Assembly (NCBI GenBank): GCA_022984795.1
Contig: JALIHJ010000010.1
Span: 265,453-329,452, forward strand
Reading direction: 5' to 3'
DNA: 64,000 bases
Source: Fabrea salina
Taxonomy: Eukaryota > Ciliophora > Heterotrichea > Heterotrichida > Fabreidae
Part shown: positions 1 to 9,135 of the stretch, piece by piece
Layout: the number at the start of each line of letters is the position of its first letter
Position numbering within the stretch: the first letter of the stretch is position 1
Program-made: the position numbers and the translations under genes
Notes under the pieces: model-generated
Database searches by the model: none
Seen by the model: only the letters and a program-made list of their open reading frames with translations
What the model was told of the DNA's origin: nothing

Positions 1-433
1 ACTGGTAGTACAGTTGTTGGGTGAGCTTTTGACCAATCAGATCTAGGTCGTTTTCAGACCAGGCGGTTTGCAGTTCGTGGAAGTAAGAAGAGGCTGTTTC
101 CTTAAGGCTGTTTTCGTCCCAAAAGTCCCCTTTTAGCTTCTCCAGTTTTTCCTTGGCATGCTCTTTCAGTTTAAATACTTTTTGTCGGTGTTTTCGCGGT
201 TTATAATAAAGGTTACAATACACAAAAGTGCCCACCGCTACAATAATACCTCCAAAGATGCCCAAAAATATCGCCAAGCCCGTCCCTGAAAGTGAGCCTC
301 CTGAGGTTGTAGATGATCGACTACCTCCACTGGTTCCCCCGCCACTGCTACCTCCACTTCCGCCTCCACCAGCTCTAGCCTCTGCTTCTAAAAGTCCTAG
401 CACAACTAATAGTAGTTTGTGCAAGCTTTTCAT
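1..433 (-). CDS. Tim44-like domain membrane protein (partial, cut by window edge)
   Basis: Reading leftwards from an ATG at 433, about 144 codons are open to the window edge, so the C-terminus is missing. The N-terminus (MKSLHKLLLVVLGLLEAEA) looks like a signal peptide. A Gly/Ser-rich linker follows (about residues 22-52), then one membrane segment (LAIFLGIFGGIIVAVGTFVY), a basic stretch, and the start of a Tim44-like fold with the pattern YFHELQTAW..NDLDLIGQKLT. Similar signal-peptide/GS-linker/TM/Tim44-like proteins occur in other protists, but their function is unknown; the domain name alone does not prove mitochondrial import. Divergent from the SNARE gene with 18 bp between start codons. 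Confidence 0.65.
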   Translation of the reverse strand, partial: MKSLHKLLLVVLGLLEAEARAGGGGSGGSSGGGTSGGSRSSTTSGGSLSGTGLAIFLGIFGGIIVAVGTFVYCNLYYKPRKHRQKVFKLKEHAKEKLEKLKGDFWDENSLKETASSYFHELQTAWSENDLDLIGQKLTQQLYYQ

Positions 434-451
434 TTAAAAAAATAACTAAGA

Positions 452-1087
452 ATGGGAGACTTTGCAAAAAAGGCTGAAAATACCCTTAAAGAACTAAAAA
501 GCATTTTCCCACTACTGGGAGAAATAGAACGTGTGGAACGCACTAAGGCCCTTAAGTACGAAATAGAAATCAAAAACAAACTCACTAACATTTCCATCAA
601 AATCGACGAACTGAGCTCACTTCTGTCCTTTTCACAAGTGTCCAGGTTCGAACTCGAAAAGCGCCACAAAGTAGTTAAAGAAATCAAACACCACTACGAA
701 ACCATCCAAACTAAACTTAAGAAGTCCAAAAGCAACCCCACCATGGAACTAATGCCTACCAGAGAAAAAGCTGACTACCAAAGGTTCTCCAACGCCGACT
801 TAGCTTACAGCCAAGAGCAACTAGTTCAGAAACAAGACAGCGACATCGACCAACTTCTTGACAGAATCAGCAACATCAAACAAACAGGCCTAGACATAGG
901 CGAAGAACTCACTTACCACACGCAACTTCTAGACCAAGCCGAAAGAGGAGTGGACTACAACACCCTTAAACTCAGGAACCTCCAAAACAAAATGACTCGA
1001 CTTATTGACAAAAGTTCCAACTCTTGCCTGGTGTGCATAATTATAGCTCTGATCGTGGTCTTGTTGTTACTTATATTTTACCTCTAA
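452..1087 (+). CDS. Qc-type SNARE (syntaxin 8/6-like)
   Basis: 211 aa, tail-anchored. A helical N-terminal region is followed by a SNARE heptad segment (about residues 127-188, QDSDIDQLLDRISNIKQ...) and a C-terminal membrane anchor of about 20 hydrophobic residues ending at the stop. Layout and SNARE sequence fit the Qc class (syntaxin 6/8/10, SYP5), which pairs with Qa, Qb and R partners on endosome/Golgi membranes. Aligning GEELTYHTQLLD with GNELEEQ...LED of syntaxin 6 puts His156 at the ionic zero layer, where Qc SNAREs usually have Gln. The compartment cannot be set from sequence. Confidence 0.75.
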   Translation: MGDFAKKAENTLKELKSIFPLLGEIERVERTKALKYEIEIKNKLTNISIKIDELSSLLSFSQVSRFELEKRHKVVKEIKHHYETIQTKLKKSKSNPTMELMPTREKADYQRFSNADLAYSQEQLVQKQDSDIDQLLDRISNIKQTGLDIGEELTYHTQLLDQAERGVDYNTLKLRNLQNKMTRLIDKSSNSCLVCIIIALIVVLLLLIFYL

Positions 1088-1103
1088 TTAATAATTGTAA
1101 ACG

Positions 1104-2777
1104 ATGGAAGAAGAAGTAGAGTCAATTCTTTTGCTGATAGACGAACTTAAATCTGAAGACCACAACATCCGCTTGCACTCAATAAACTCACTTGAACAGA
1201 TCGCAGAAGCCATAGGAGAAGAACGCACCCGGGAAGAACTTATTCCTTACATCAACGAACTGCTTGAAGACGACAACGAAGAAGTCCTTCTGGCACTTGC
1301 AGCCAAACTAGGGGAGCTCAGCAACTACTTAGGCGAGCCCCACCACATGAATGCTCTGCTCACTCCACTTAACACTTTGGCTTCCAATGAAGAACAGATA
1401 GTCCGGGACAAAGCTGTAGAAAGCATCAACAGTATAGCCGCTAAGGTGCCTTTGGAAGTAATGCAGGGAGAGCTGCTTGGTGTAGTTAAGGGTTTGGCTA
1501 CAAGTGACTGGTACTCTGCAAGAATAGCAGGGTGTGCATTAGTGCGGGTTCCTTTTGAGAGGATTGGAGACAAAGAGTTACTTAGGTTGTTTGAAGAGCT
1601 AGTTAAAGATGACACTCCAATGGTGCGCAGAGCTGCTGCTGCTCAAATGGGCGCTATGATTCAGATTTCTGGGAGCAAAGAATTGAAAGGTTTGATTGAA
1701 GGACTGAGTTCAGACGAGCACGACAGTGTTAGACAGATGACACTGGAAAGCGCCCTTTCTGTTTACAAAACCGAAGAAGAACTACTGTGGCTTGCCAAAA
1801 AGTACTCAGTTGATAAAAGCTGGAGAGTAAGGTACACTTTTTTGGAACACTTCCAAGAAGTACTGGGGCCTGTTGAAAACGCTCAGGAGTTAGTGAGTTA
1901 CGTTGTGAACTTGCTGAATGACTCTGAACCAGAAGTAAGAAGTATCATGCTTGACAAACTAGAAGTTTTAGCTAGTAAAGTTTCTAACCAGGTAATCGTC
2001 ACCCAAATCTTGCCTGCTTTAGAAAAACTGGCAAAGGATCCTTCGCACTACGTGAAGCTGTCTCTGATGACTGCTTTGTGCCAGATTTCCTACGCTTTTG
2101 GCTCAGACATGGCTATAGTGAGAGCTTTGCCAATGATAAACCAGTTGATTCGGGACGAAAGCTTTGAAGTAAGGATGTCCTTTGCAGAGAACATGAGGGT
2201 GTTCAACGAAGCAATAGGCTCTGAAAAAGTAATAACGTTTTCAGTCCCTTTGATAACTCAAATGATGAACGATTCCCAGTGGAGAGTCAGACTTAAAGTA
2301 GTGGAGTACCTTCCCCAGTTAGCAGAACTCTTGGGCTCTGACAAGTTCACAGAACACCTAGGAACCTCAGTAATGAAGTGGATAGAAGACCCTGTGTTTG
2401 CTATTAGAGAGTCAGTTTTGGACTCACTAAAGCAAGTCTCTGGACTGTTCGGAGATAACTGGCTGAAGCAAAGACTCCTTCCACAAATACAGATGTTGGT
2501 GACTAATCCTGTGTTTTCCAAAAGAATGACAGCTCTCAGAGCTTTTTTCAAACTGGGGGAGATTCTTCCCCGAGAAGAAGTAGTTTCAGCCCTCCAAACC
2601 CTAAGTCAGGACTCAGTGCCCAACATTAGGTTCAACGTAGCTAAGTGCGTGAAGCACCTCAAAGAACTGCTGTACAATGATAAACGAGTAATTGAGTCGC
2701 TCCAAAGCATCCAAGAAGACCCAGACTCAGATGTAAGATTCTTTGTCCAAGAAACTTTAAATACTTTAGGTAAATAA
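1104..2777 (+). CDS. Protein phosphatase 2A scaffold subunit A (PR65)
   Basis: 557 aa made almost entirely of ~39-residue HEAT repeats (about 14-15), with the typical PR65 pattern DDSEPEVRS / DPSHYVKLS / NDSQWRVRLKVVEYLP / QDSVPNIRFNVAKCVK. The A subunit is the curved scaffold that joins the PP2A catalytic C subunit to a regulatory B subunit. Human PR65 is 589 aa, so this is full length. Starts 16 bp after the SNARE gene and ends 4 bp before the TEDC1-like ATG. No introns seen. Confidence 0.95.
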   Translation: MEEEVESILLLIDELKSEDHNIRLHSINSLEQIAEAIGEERTREELIPYINELLEDDNEEVLLALAAKLGELSNYLGEPHHMNALLTPLNTLASNEEQIVRDKAVESINSIAAKVPLEVMQGELLGVVKGLATSDWYSARIAGCALVRVPFERIGDKELLRLFEELVKDDTPMVRRAAAAQMGAMIQISGSKELKGLIEGLSSDEHDSVRQMTLESALSVYKTEEELLWLAKKYSVDKSWRVRYTFLEHFQEVLGPVENAQELVSYVVNLLNDSEPEVRSIMLDKLEVLASKVSNQVIVTQILPALEKLAKDPSHYVKLSLMTALCQISYAFGSDMAIVRALPMINQLIRDESFEVRMSFAENMRVFNEAIGSEKVITFSVPLITQMMNDSQWRVRLKVVEYLPQLAELLGSDKFTEHLGTSVMKWIEDPVFAIRESVLDSLKQVSGLFGDNWLKQRLLPQIQMLVTNPVFSKRMTALRAFFKLGEILPREEVVSALQTLSQDSVPNIRFNVAKCVKHLKELLYNDKRVIESLQSIQEDPDSDVRFFVQETLNTLGK

Positions 2778-2781
2778 GAAT

Positions 2782-3951
2782 ATGAACGCCAAAACTGCCC
2801 GGGAGGCCATTGAAAACGTGTGCAACACACTTGCGTACTACGGAATAAGAGACTTGAACCCTGAGGTGTTCAGACAAGCCAAACTAAACAACCCTGAAGT
2901 TGCTGATAGGTTTTGGAAAGCCATCTTCCAACTCATAGTGCTCCACTACAATTCTTTCCAGCTAAGGCTAGACGAGCCCACAGTTGACTTGGGTTTAATC
3001 AGGTACGTTACTACTTACGTTCTTTACAAGTGGGGGTGCCCTGTTCCTTTAGCAAGGGACTCTTCACAGTTGCTTTTGATTGCTTTTGGGTTTACAGTGG
3101 ACTATGTGCAGTTGTTTTCTAACTACGACAGAAAGTTCCTGACTTCGCCGACTCCTTTTTGCTCGCTTGAAGAACTCTCTTCAAAGGCACAAACTTACTT
3201 AGAGGAAAACCTTCCAAAGCCAACTCAACTCACTCACAGTTCTATTTTGGGAGTGTACAAGTCTTTACTGTTCCACCTCCAAGAAACCTTCCACGAAATA
3301 ACTTACTGTGGCAGAATGATTTCTACAGTACACGAACTAGACCCTAGTTTGGAACCTGAAGACATTTGGGTAGCTAAGAGCAACAACAGAATTGAGGAGT
3401 ACAAAGTAACTGCTTCGGCAGGACAAAGACTCGAAAAAAAAAGACTTGAAGAGATCAAGCACCGCACTGTGTTTTTCAAGTGGCTCGAAAACATACTAGA
3501 CGGACTGGAAGCAAACCCCGAAACAGAAAACGAAGCCCAAGAAGAAGTCCAGGTAGACATGCAGCAAGTGCTTGAAAGTGTAGAAGGAATGTTCGAAAGT
3601 GTCAAAGGTGCTTGGAAGTCTATCCAGGGACTGCTTCCTAGAGTCAAAACTAAGTGGGAAGATGCTGGAGAAGTACTTCAGGGGTCACAGGTGCAAAAAC
3701 TAGCGCAGGAACTAAGCAGTAAGTTCGTGACCCTAACTGAAGTTATGGAAAGTGTAGTTGAGTCCAAAAGAGTGCCTTGTGCTATCAGAATTAGTGGACA
3801 GAGTGAAAAGGACCGAATTGAAGGAGAAACCTTGCTGTTTAAGCGACTGCCTAAGTTGCAACAAGAACTTGACAAACTCAAAAGGAACTATGGAACTAAA
3901 ATAAAAAAAAGCCTTAGTTCAGTTCCTGGCGTCAAAGCTTATAATTTATAA
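2782..3951 (+). CDS. TEDC1-like (tubulin epsilon and delta complex protein 1)
   Basis: 389 aa. The N-terminal ~120 residues match the TEDC1 (C14orf80) pattern: PEVFRQAKLNNPEVADRFWK, then a helical segment with VTTYVLYKWGCPVPLARD and SSQLLLIAFGFTVDYVQLF. The C-terminal half is Glu/Lys-rich and helical, likely coiled coil. In animals TEDC1 works with TEDC2 and delta/epsilon tubulin to stabilise centriolar triplet microtubules; ciliate basal bodies also carry triplets, so the role fits. Only 4 bp separate its ATG from the PP2A-A stop. Identification rests on motif likeness only. Confidence 0.6.
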   Translation: MNAKTAREAIENVCNTLAYYGIRDLNPEVFRQAKLNNPEVADRFWKAIFQLIVLHYNSFQLRLDEPTVDLGLIRYVTTYVLYKWGCPVPLARDSSQLLLIAFGFTVDYVQLFSNYDRKFLTSPTPFCSLEELSSKAQTYLEENLPKPTQLTHSSILGVYKSLLFHLQETFHEITYCGRMISTVHELDPSLEPEDIWVAKSNNRIEEYKVTASAGQRLEKKRLEEIKHRTVFFKWLENILDGLEANPETENEAQEEVQVDMQQVLESVEGMFESVKGAWKSIQGLLPRVKTKWEDAGEVLQGSQVQKLAQELSSKFVTLTEVMESVVESKRVPCAIRISGQSEKDRIEGETLLFKRLPKLQQELDKLKRNYGTKIKKSLSSVPGVKAYNL

Positions 3952-3960
3952 AATTAGTTA

Positions 3961-5256
3961 TTATTGCTGAGGAACTGGAGCTCCTACTGGGGCAAATAGG
4001 GGGTTGTAAGAGGGGTTTTGAGCTGGCATAGCTGGGAATGGTTGGTAAGACTGCACGTAGTTTTGAGGTTGCGGGTAGGGCCTTGAAGTCATGAGTTCGT
4101 ACTCCATTGTCTTCTTGTAGTAACTGTATGCAAAGCCTACACAACATGAGCAAATTCCTAATAGCATAATGACTCCAAGCAGTGTTACTCCGAAGATTGC
4201 TCCTTCAATTTCTTCAAGTTCCTCGTCTTCGTCGTCTTTGTCATGTCCGTGATGTTTTCCGTGCTTTCCGTGTTTACCATGTTTTCCGTGTTTTCCGTGT
4301 TTTCTATGATGTTTTCCATGGTGCCCCTTAGCTTCATCAGTTTCGTCAGATTCGTCAGTTTCGTCAGCTTCATCAGCTTCTTCCTCTGCATCTTCATGAT
4401 CTTTTTTTCCATGTTTTCCGTGCTTTTTATGATGTTTTTTGTGATGTTTTCCATGGTGCCCTTTAGCTTCATCAGCTTCATCAGCTTCATCAGCTTCATC
4501 AGCCTCATCAGCTTCATCAGCCTCATCAGCCTCATCAGCTTCATCAGCTTCATCAGCCTCGTCATCATCAATTTCTTCTTCTTCTGCACTTCCTGGACCG
4601 GTTGAAGGGTTCCAGTCATCAAACAAAGGTGAATCCTGGGCTTTCAAAACTCTTGGCTGGTTTTCTCGTTCTTCAATTCCATTTTCTGCATCATCCATGT
4701 AAATACCGCACTTTACAAAGGCCCCCAAAACCATAACAAGAGTCAAAACTACTAAACCCTTTACGAACTTTTTGGCAGTCTTGCTGTCTTTTTTGTTGCT
4801 AGCTTTGAAGCCCAAAGACCCAACAAAAGTCATACCCAAACTATTCAGAAAGTCCACCAAGTATATTCCGTCAGGCTCCTCGTCAGCAGCCACCATTCCA
4901 AGACCATTCAGAATTATCCCGACGACTCCGAACAAGCCTAAAAAGCCTGAAATCAACTTAATCCAACTAGCACGGTTGTCCATAGTTCGCTTGAGTTGGT
5001 AAAGTTCAGGATTCATGGGAGGGGCTGCAGGGACGTAAAACTGAGGAGGCTGAGCCATAGGCTGTCCCATCGAAGGATAACCCATAGGAGGGTTGGGCAT
5101 AGAAGGATACCCACCGTGAGGTTGTGGCATAGGAGGGGCAGTGCTGGGCATAGAAGGTCCAGACATGGGAGCGTATTGCAGCCTCCCGTTAGAACCCACC
5201 TGGACATTGGGCGGGTTGGAATAGTCGCGTAGATTTCGCATTTCCTGATTCTCCAT
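3961..5256 (-). CDS. Membrane protein with DEA and His-Lys-Gly tandem repeats
   Basis: 431 aa, family not recognised. Residues 1-85 are Pro/Met/Tyr-rich (GYPSMPNPPMGYPSMGQP) and probably cytosolic. Hydrophobic segments lie near 100-124, possibly 133-150, 166-186 and 350-377. Between the third and last is a long hydrophilic loop: ten DEA triplets (231-261), a basic KGHHGKHHKKHHKKHGKHGK block, a second acidic block (ADEADETDESDETDEA), a second KGHHGKHHRKHGKHG block, then DKDDEDEELEE. The C-terminal tail is Pro/Tyr/Gln-rich. The alternating acidic and His/Lys blocks could bind metal or drive charge-based assembly, but that is inference. Confidence 0.8.
   Translation of the reverse strand: MENQEMRNLRDYSNPPNVQVGSNGRLQYAPMSGPSMPSTAPPMPQPHGGYPSMPNPPMGYPSMGQPMAQPPQFYVPAAPPMNPELYQLKRTMDNRASWIKLISGFLGLFGVVGIILNGLGMVAADEEPDGIYLVDFLNSLGMTFVGSLGFKASNKKDSKTAKKFVKGLVVLTLVMVLGAFVKCGIYMDDAENGIEERENQPRVLKAQDSPLFDDWNPSTGPGSAEEEEIDDDEADEADEADEADEADEADEADEADEADEADEAKGHHGKHHKKHHKKHGKHGKKDHEDAEEEADEADETDESDETDEAKGHHGKHHRKHGKHGKHGKHGKHGKHHGHDKDDEDEELEEIEGAIFGVTLLGVIMLLGICSCCVGFAYSYYKKTMEYELMTSRPYPQPQNYVQSYQPFPAMPAQNPSYNPLFAPVGAPVPQQ
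4245..4566 (-). repeat. In-gene tandem repeats: two acidic (DEA/DET) and two HGKHGK blocks
   Basis: Coding-strand DNA is a 9-nt periodic run encoding DEA units, followed by GGAAAACAT-type units encoding GKH. The whole acidic-plus-basic module is present twice, suggesting internal duplication followed by unequal expansion. Synonymous differences between units (gct/gag versus gag/gaa) argue against a very recent slip or an assembly artefact, but copy number may still be unreliable. Confidence 0.9.
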
Positions 5257-5288
5257 TTATTAAGGTTACAACTTTTGAAAAAGATTGG

Positions 5289-5645
5289 TTAACTTAAGTT
5301 TGTGTGTTGAAGCTGCTTTTCTTCCTCTTCTAAAGCCTGGGTTTGTTCTGGATTTTCTTGGAAGGGTTCCTTTGCGCACTTGGCACAAAGGGCTCTTTCC
5401 TTAGCACAGTTGTCACAAACAGACCTGTAAGCTTTGCCTATGTTTTTTTCTTGGCAAACATTGCACTTCCCAGGCACTGTGCGCAACTTGTACTTCCTGT
5501 ACTGCTTCCTCCAGGAGAGCTTCTCGAAACAACGCTTGCAAAGCAGGTCTAGGGGTTCTGCAGCTATCACTTTAGTCAGCCTGCTGTTTTTGTTGTGTTT
5601 AAAAGCAAAGGCGTTCTGGTGTGCTGGTTTCTTGCCCTTTTTCAT
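5289..5645 (-). CDS. C9orf85-like (DUF2039) zinc-binding protein
   Basis: 118 aa. N-terminus KKGKKPAHQNAFAFKHNKNS matches the family signature (KHQNTFSFKNDK in the human protein), and four CxxC-type pairs follow: CKRC, CNVC, CDNC and CAKC. The central LSWRKQYRKYKLR block corresponds to the conserved LEWRxKYxKYKPL. These are small eukaryote-wide proteins of unknown function, here presumably folded on zinc. Start codons of this gene and the MORN gene are 27 bp apart and diverge. Confidence 0.85.
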   Translation of the reverse strand: MKKGKKPAHQNAFAFKHNKNSRLTKVIAAEPLDLLCKRCFEKLSWRKQYRKYKLRTVPGKCNVCQEKNIGKAYRSVCDNCAKERALCAKCAKEPFQENPEQTQALEEEEKQLQHTNLS

Positions 5646-5672
5646 TATAATAGCTGTGAAACTGTAGTAATA

Positions 5673-6677
5673 ATGGGCAATTGCACTGCGTTCTTGCTGA
5701 ACTGTGACAATGACAACTCAAGCCAAAACAGATACCTTGGTGAGTACTCAAGAAGTATTAACCAAAGTCTAAAAGCAACCACACAACAGCCCCCTCCAAG
5801 TCGGAGTTTAATTCCAGCTTCAATCAACCCAGTTAACTTCACTTCAGTTTCAAAAGCATACTTAGCACGTAAGTCTTTGCGTGCTTTGGACAAGGCTAAG
5901 AGGCACCAAGGCAAACCAGTAGTTTGGCTGCTGGGAGAAGTTTTAGTGCCTATTCCAAACAGACACTGGGTAGAGGGTTGGAAAATTGGCGAAGGCAGCC
6001 TTTACACAGGCCAGTTGCTCCAGGACAAAAGAGACGGACTGGGGTTTTTTACTGAGAAAGAAGGAATTAAGTACGAAGGGTTGTGGAAAGACGACAAAGC
6101 CCATGGGCTAGGAAAACTCACTAAACCTGAAGGAGACGTTTACGAAGGAGAGTGGAAACACGACTTTATAGAAGGCTTTGGAAAGTACGTGCACCAAAAA
6201 GGCACTACTTACATAGGTTACTGGAAACAAGACAAACAACACGGAAGAGGCACTGAAAAGTGGCCTAATGGAGCAGAGTACAAAGGACAGTACAAAGGAG
6301 GCAAGAAAAACGGAAGTGGGTTTTTGAAGTTTGCAGACGGGGCTTGTTACAAAGGGAGTTTTGTGAACAACGACATAAGTGGAGAAGGAGTGTACATATG
6401 GAAGGACGGGAAGTGGTACCAAGGCCAGTGGCGAAACAACAAGATGCACGGGAAAGGGAAACTGACCTGGCCGGACGGCAGAGTGTACATAGGCGAGTAC
6501 GTGAAAGACAAGAAAGAAGGAGAAGGGGAGTTTAGGTGGCCAGACGGAAGGTGCTACAGAGGCTGGTGGAAGGACGGGAAGCAGCACGGCAAAGGAGTGT
6601 ACTTCACTCCAGAAGGCTTGAAGAGATGTGGCGAGTGGTACAACGGGAAACGAGTAAGATGGACAGAAACTAGTTAG
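5673..6677 (+). CDS. MORN-repeat protein with N-terminal acylation signal
   Basis: 334 aa from the ATG at 5673. A longer in-frame reading from 5595 would run into the divergent neighbour's coding sequence, and the AT-rich gap sits just before 5673. MGNC fits N-myristoylation at Gly2 and palmitoylation at Cys4. From about residue 100, nine to ten MORN motifs follow (YTGQL, YEGLW, YEGEW, YIGYW, YKGQY, YKGSF, YQGQW, YIGEY, YRGWW). MORN proteins bind membranes or lie in ciliary and cortical structures; acylation plus MORN suggests a membrane-skeleton role, by inference. Stop is TAG. Confidence 0.85.
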   Translation: MGNCTAFLLNCDNDNSSQNRYLGEYSRSINQSLKATTQQPPPSRSLIPASINPVNFTSVSKAYLARKSLRALDKAKRHQGKPVVWLLGEVLVPIPNRHWVEGWKIGEGSLYTGQLLQDKRDGLGFFTEKEGIKYEGLWKDDKAHGLGKLTKPEGDVYEGEWKHDFIEGFGKYVHQKGTTYIGYWKQDKQHGRGTEKWPNGAEYKGQYKGGKKNGSGFLKFADGACYKGSFVNNDISGEGVYIWKDGKWYQGQWRNNKMHGKGKLTWPDGRVYIGEYVKDKKEGEGEFRWPDGRCYRGWWKDGKQHGKGVYFTPEGLKRCGEWYNGKRVRWTETS

Positions 6678-6708
6678 TGTATTAATCTACTCCATTTACT
6701 AAACAAAA

Positions 6709-9129
6709 ATGCGTAGGTGTCTTAGGCTGTTTGGAAACGCGCACCCAGAACAAAAGATCATTGAAAAACTTGCCCACTTGAAAGAACTCCAAAAAAGCGT
6801 GAAGCTGGGGAAAAGGCACACATTGCGCCACGCTACGTTTAAAGAAAGAACTTTAAGAGCTTCGATCCCCAGCATTGGGAGGCCTCTTGAAGAGTTCAAA
6901 GCTGCTAAAAAATTCCTAGTTGACAAACAAACTGAACTTGAAAGGGAGTTCCTCACTGAAATAGGAAAAAAACTAGAACCAGATGAACGAGAAGAACTAA
7001 TGCAGTCCTGGAAACAACGCAGAGCCGTGTCTAAGAACGCCAACATCGAAAGGATCTCTTCCAGTCCTCCTAAAGAAGAAGAAGAAGCAGTTGAAGAAAT
7101 CTTTGACTTGCAGAGTTTACTGATTCAAAACAGAACCAAACCTACTTACAACGACGTTGGGAAGTTCCTAGAACTGCCTGTGGACAAAGCAAGGACTTTG
7201 TTCAGCGACGGAATCTTTGGAGAGATGATTAGAGAACAGTACACACTCAACAACAGACTAGACGTTATGCTTAGGGAAGAAAGCTTCAACTTGATTAACT
7301 TAATGAAGGGAATGCAGAGCGTACGCCCTAACTCTGTCGAAGTCAGTGGCCAAGGCCAGAAAGGGTTTAAAGAAGCCCTTGAAACCAACTCTTACGCTTA
7401 CATGGCTGTGTACTCTTCACTGGGTTACTACATAAACTGTGCAGTGACTGACTCCCAAAACAAAGACCTCAGGAACCTTTACAGAAACTCCTTTGACACT
7501 TTTGACTTGCTAAAAAGAGTCCTTATTAAAGAACTTGCAGAACCCGACTTGTACTTTAAGGTGTTTGAAGAGTTCAACTTTCACTCTACTTCTGAACTTA
7601 GGTCCCAGTTGTCCCAGTCTAAACTTCCCTCTTTAGTTAATGAGTTGTGCAGCTTCTTGACAAACAAAGTTTCTTATGCAGACACCTTAATGGCTATTTC
7701 AGCAAGGGACTTCGTTGAGCACATCACTGGCCAAATTAACTTAGAAGGGTTTTCGCACACTATAGACCTAAAGAAACACTCCGACCTGCGCAGTCTCAAA
7801 AAGCCACCTGACTCTGAACTAGGCAGAGTCAAAGGCCTCAACGGAGTAGTTATTTCGGGCAAAAGAGGTTCAGGCAAAAGCCAAGTCCTCACAGCAGCAG
7901 CTCTTTGGGCCTTTGAAGAAGGCAACTGGGTGGTTTTCAAAGTTCCAAGAGCCACAGACCTAACTAGGAACGGAACTCACATTATTTGGGACCCCTGCGG
8001 TCTGTACATCCACCCCGAAGTTGCTTATGACCTGCTAAGTGACTTCAAAAACGCCAACGGTGAAAAACTAGGGCAAATCAAAGTGGACTTAAATTTGTAC
8101 GGAAAATACAACCTAGCAGGAATGCACGATGAACTAGACCAAGAGTACCAGCCCTTGCCAGCTAAGCAAGAGTGGATCAGGGAGTTGCAGTGTTACACAG
8201 ACGACTGGAAACAGTTCTACCCCAGAGACTACCTAGAAGAAATGCTCAGAGGAGTATTGGAGTACGAACTCAAACCCAGAAAAACAAGGTTCGAACACGA
8301 AGTTGAAGTAGTGGATAACCCCCCAGTTCCTCCTCTTATAATGCAAAGACTAGAAGACCCTGACTTCAAGCACCAAATTGACTTTGAGAAAATTCTGAAC
8401 CTAAACATCACTAAAAGAAAACCCAAAAAAACCAAACTCCCTAAGTGCAGCAGCGACACTCACCAATTTAGCCACAAAATGAAGCCTATTCACTCCCTAG
8501 AACTAGCAATTGGACATGAAGAAGGACCTAACGTCATTGAAAACTCCAGCGAAATCCTAGCTACTAGACTCAAAGAAAAACTCCCCGAACCCAAAACCCT
8601 TACTGAGATTGTTGAGTTCGGACTGACCCACCACACCTACGCACAAAACGCCATTTGCGAAATCCTAGAGCAACTGTACCACACAGACGACTTTAACGTA
8701 CTAGTGCTGGTGGACGGTTTTAACGAGTTCTTCAAAGCCTCAGACTTTCCCTCAGTGAAGTACGAAAACTACAAAGAATGCAAAGGCGCAATTCCTCCCT
8801 ACGACATGGGACTCTGCAGGGCACTTATGCGCTTTGACGGCCACACAATCAAAAACGGACTCAAAATAGTAGCTACGAGTGAAAAATTCGACCTAATCGA
8901 AAAAAGGACTTGGAACATTGAGCACCTGAACATTCCTAAAGCTTACGAACTAGAAGTTGAAAACTTGACCTTAGACGACTACAGGTACATGGTGAACTAC
9001 TACAAGTCAACTGGGTGGCTTGATTACAACATGAACGAAATCGAAATGGAAGGCATGTTTATGCAAACCCAAGGAAACTGGTGGATCACTCACCAACAAA
9101 TCCATATATGCCCACCTAAGCTTTACTAA
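6709..9129 (+). CDS. Mitochondrial ribosomal protein mS29 (DAP3)
   Basis: 806 aa, about twice the human length. The N-terminus (MRRCLRLFGNAH) is basic and amphipathic like a mitochondrial presequence. A P-loop, SGKRGSGKSQVL, lies near residues 383-394, followed by EEGNWVVFKVPRATDLT, and by a Walker-B-like LVLVDGFNEFF near 665: the DAP3 arrangement. mS29 is a GTP-binding protein of the small mitochondrial ribosomal subunit. The extra N-terminal ~300 residues have no recognised domain; mitoribosomal proteins are often enlarged in ciliates. It converges on the pseudokinase gene with a 6-bp gap. Confidence 0.85.
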   Translation: MRRCLRLFGNAHPEQKIIEKLAHLKELQKSVKLGKRHTLRHATFKERTLRASIPSIGRPLEEFKAAKKFLVDKQTELEREFLTEIGKKLEPDEREELMQSWKQRRAVSKNANIERISSSPPKEEEEAVEEIFDLQSLLIQNRTKPTYNDVGKFLELPVDKARTLFSDGIFGEMIREQYTLNNRLDVMLREESFNLINLMKGMQSVRPNSVEVSGQGQKGFKEALETNSYAYMAVYSSLGYYINCAVTDSQNKDLRNLYRNSFDTFDLLKRVLIKELAEPDLYFKVFEEFNFHSTSELRSQLSQSKLPSLVNELCSFLTNKVSYADTLMAISARDFVEHITGQINLEGFSHTIDLKKHSDLRSLKKPPDSELGRVKGLNGVVISGKRGSGKSQVLTAAALWAFEEGNWVVFKVPRATDLTRNGTHIIWDPCGLYIHPEVAYDLLSDFKNANGEKLGQIKVDLNLYGKYNLAGMHDELDQEYQPLPAKQEWIRELQCYTDDWKQFYPRDYLEEMLRGVLEYELKPRKTRFEHEVEVVDNPPVPPLIMQRLEDPDFKHQIDFEKILNLNITKRKPKKTKLPKCSSDTHQFSHKMKPIHSLELAIGHEEGPNVIENSSEILATRLKEKLPEPKTLTEIVEFGLTHHTYAQNAICEILEQLYHTDDFNVLVLVDGFNEFFKASDFPSVKYENYKECKGAIPPYDMGLCRALMRFDGHTIKNGLKIVATSEKFDLIEKRTWNIEHLNIPKAYELEVENLTLDDYRYMVNYYKSTGWLDYNMNEIEMEGMFMQTQGNWWITHQQIHICPPKLY

Positions 9130-9135
9130 TATGAC

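Noticed and set aside
4243-4605. 120-aa hydrophobic + strand reading (MSVMFSV..)
   Set aside because: Antisense of the HGK/DEA repeats of the real minus-strand gene.
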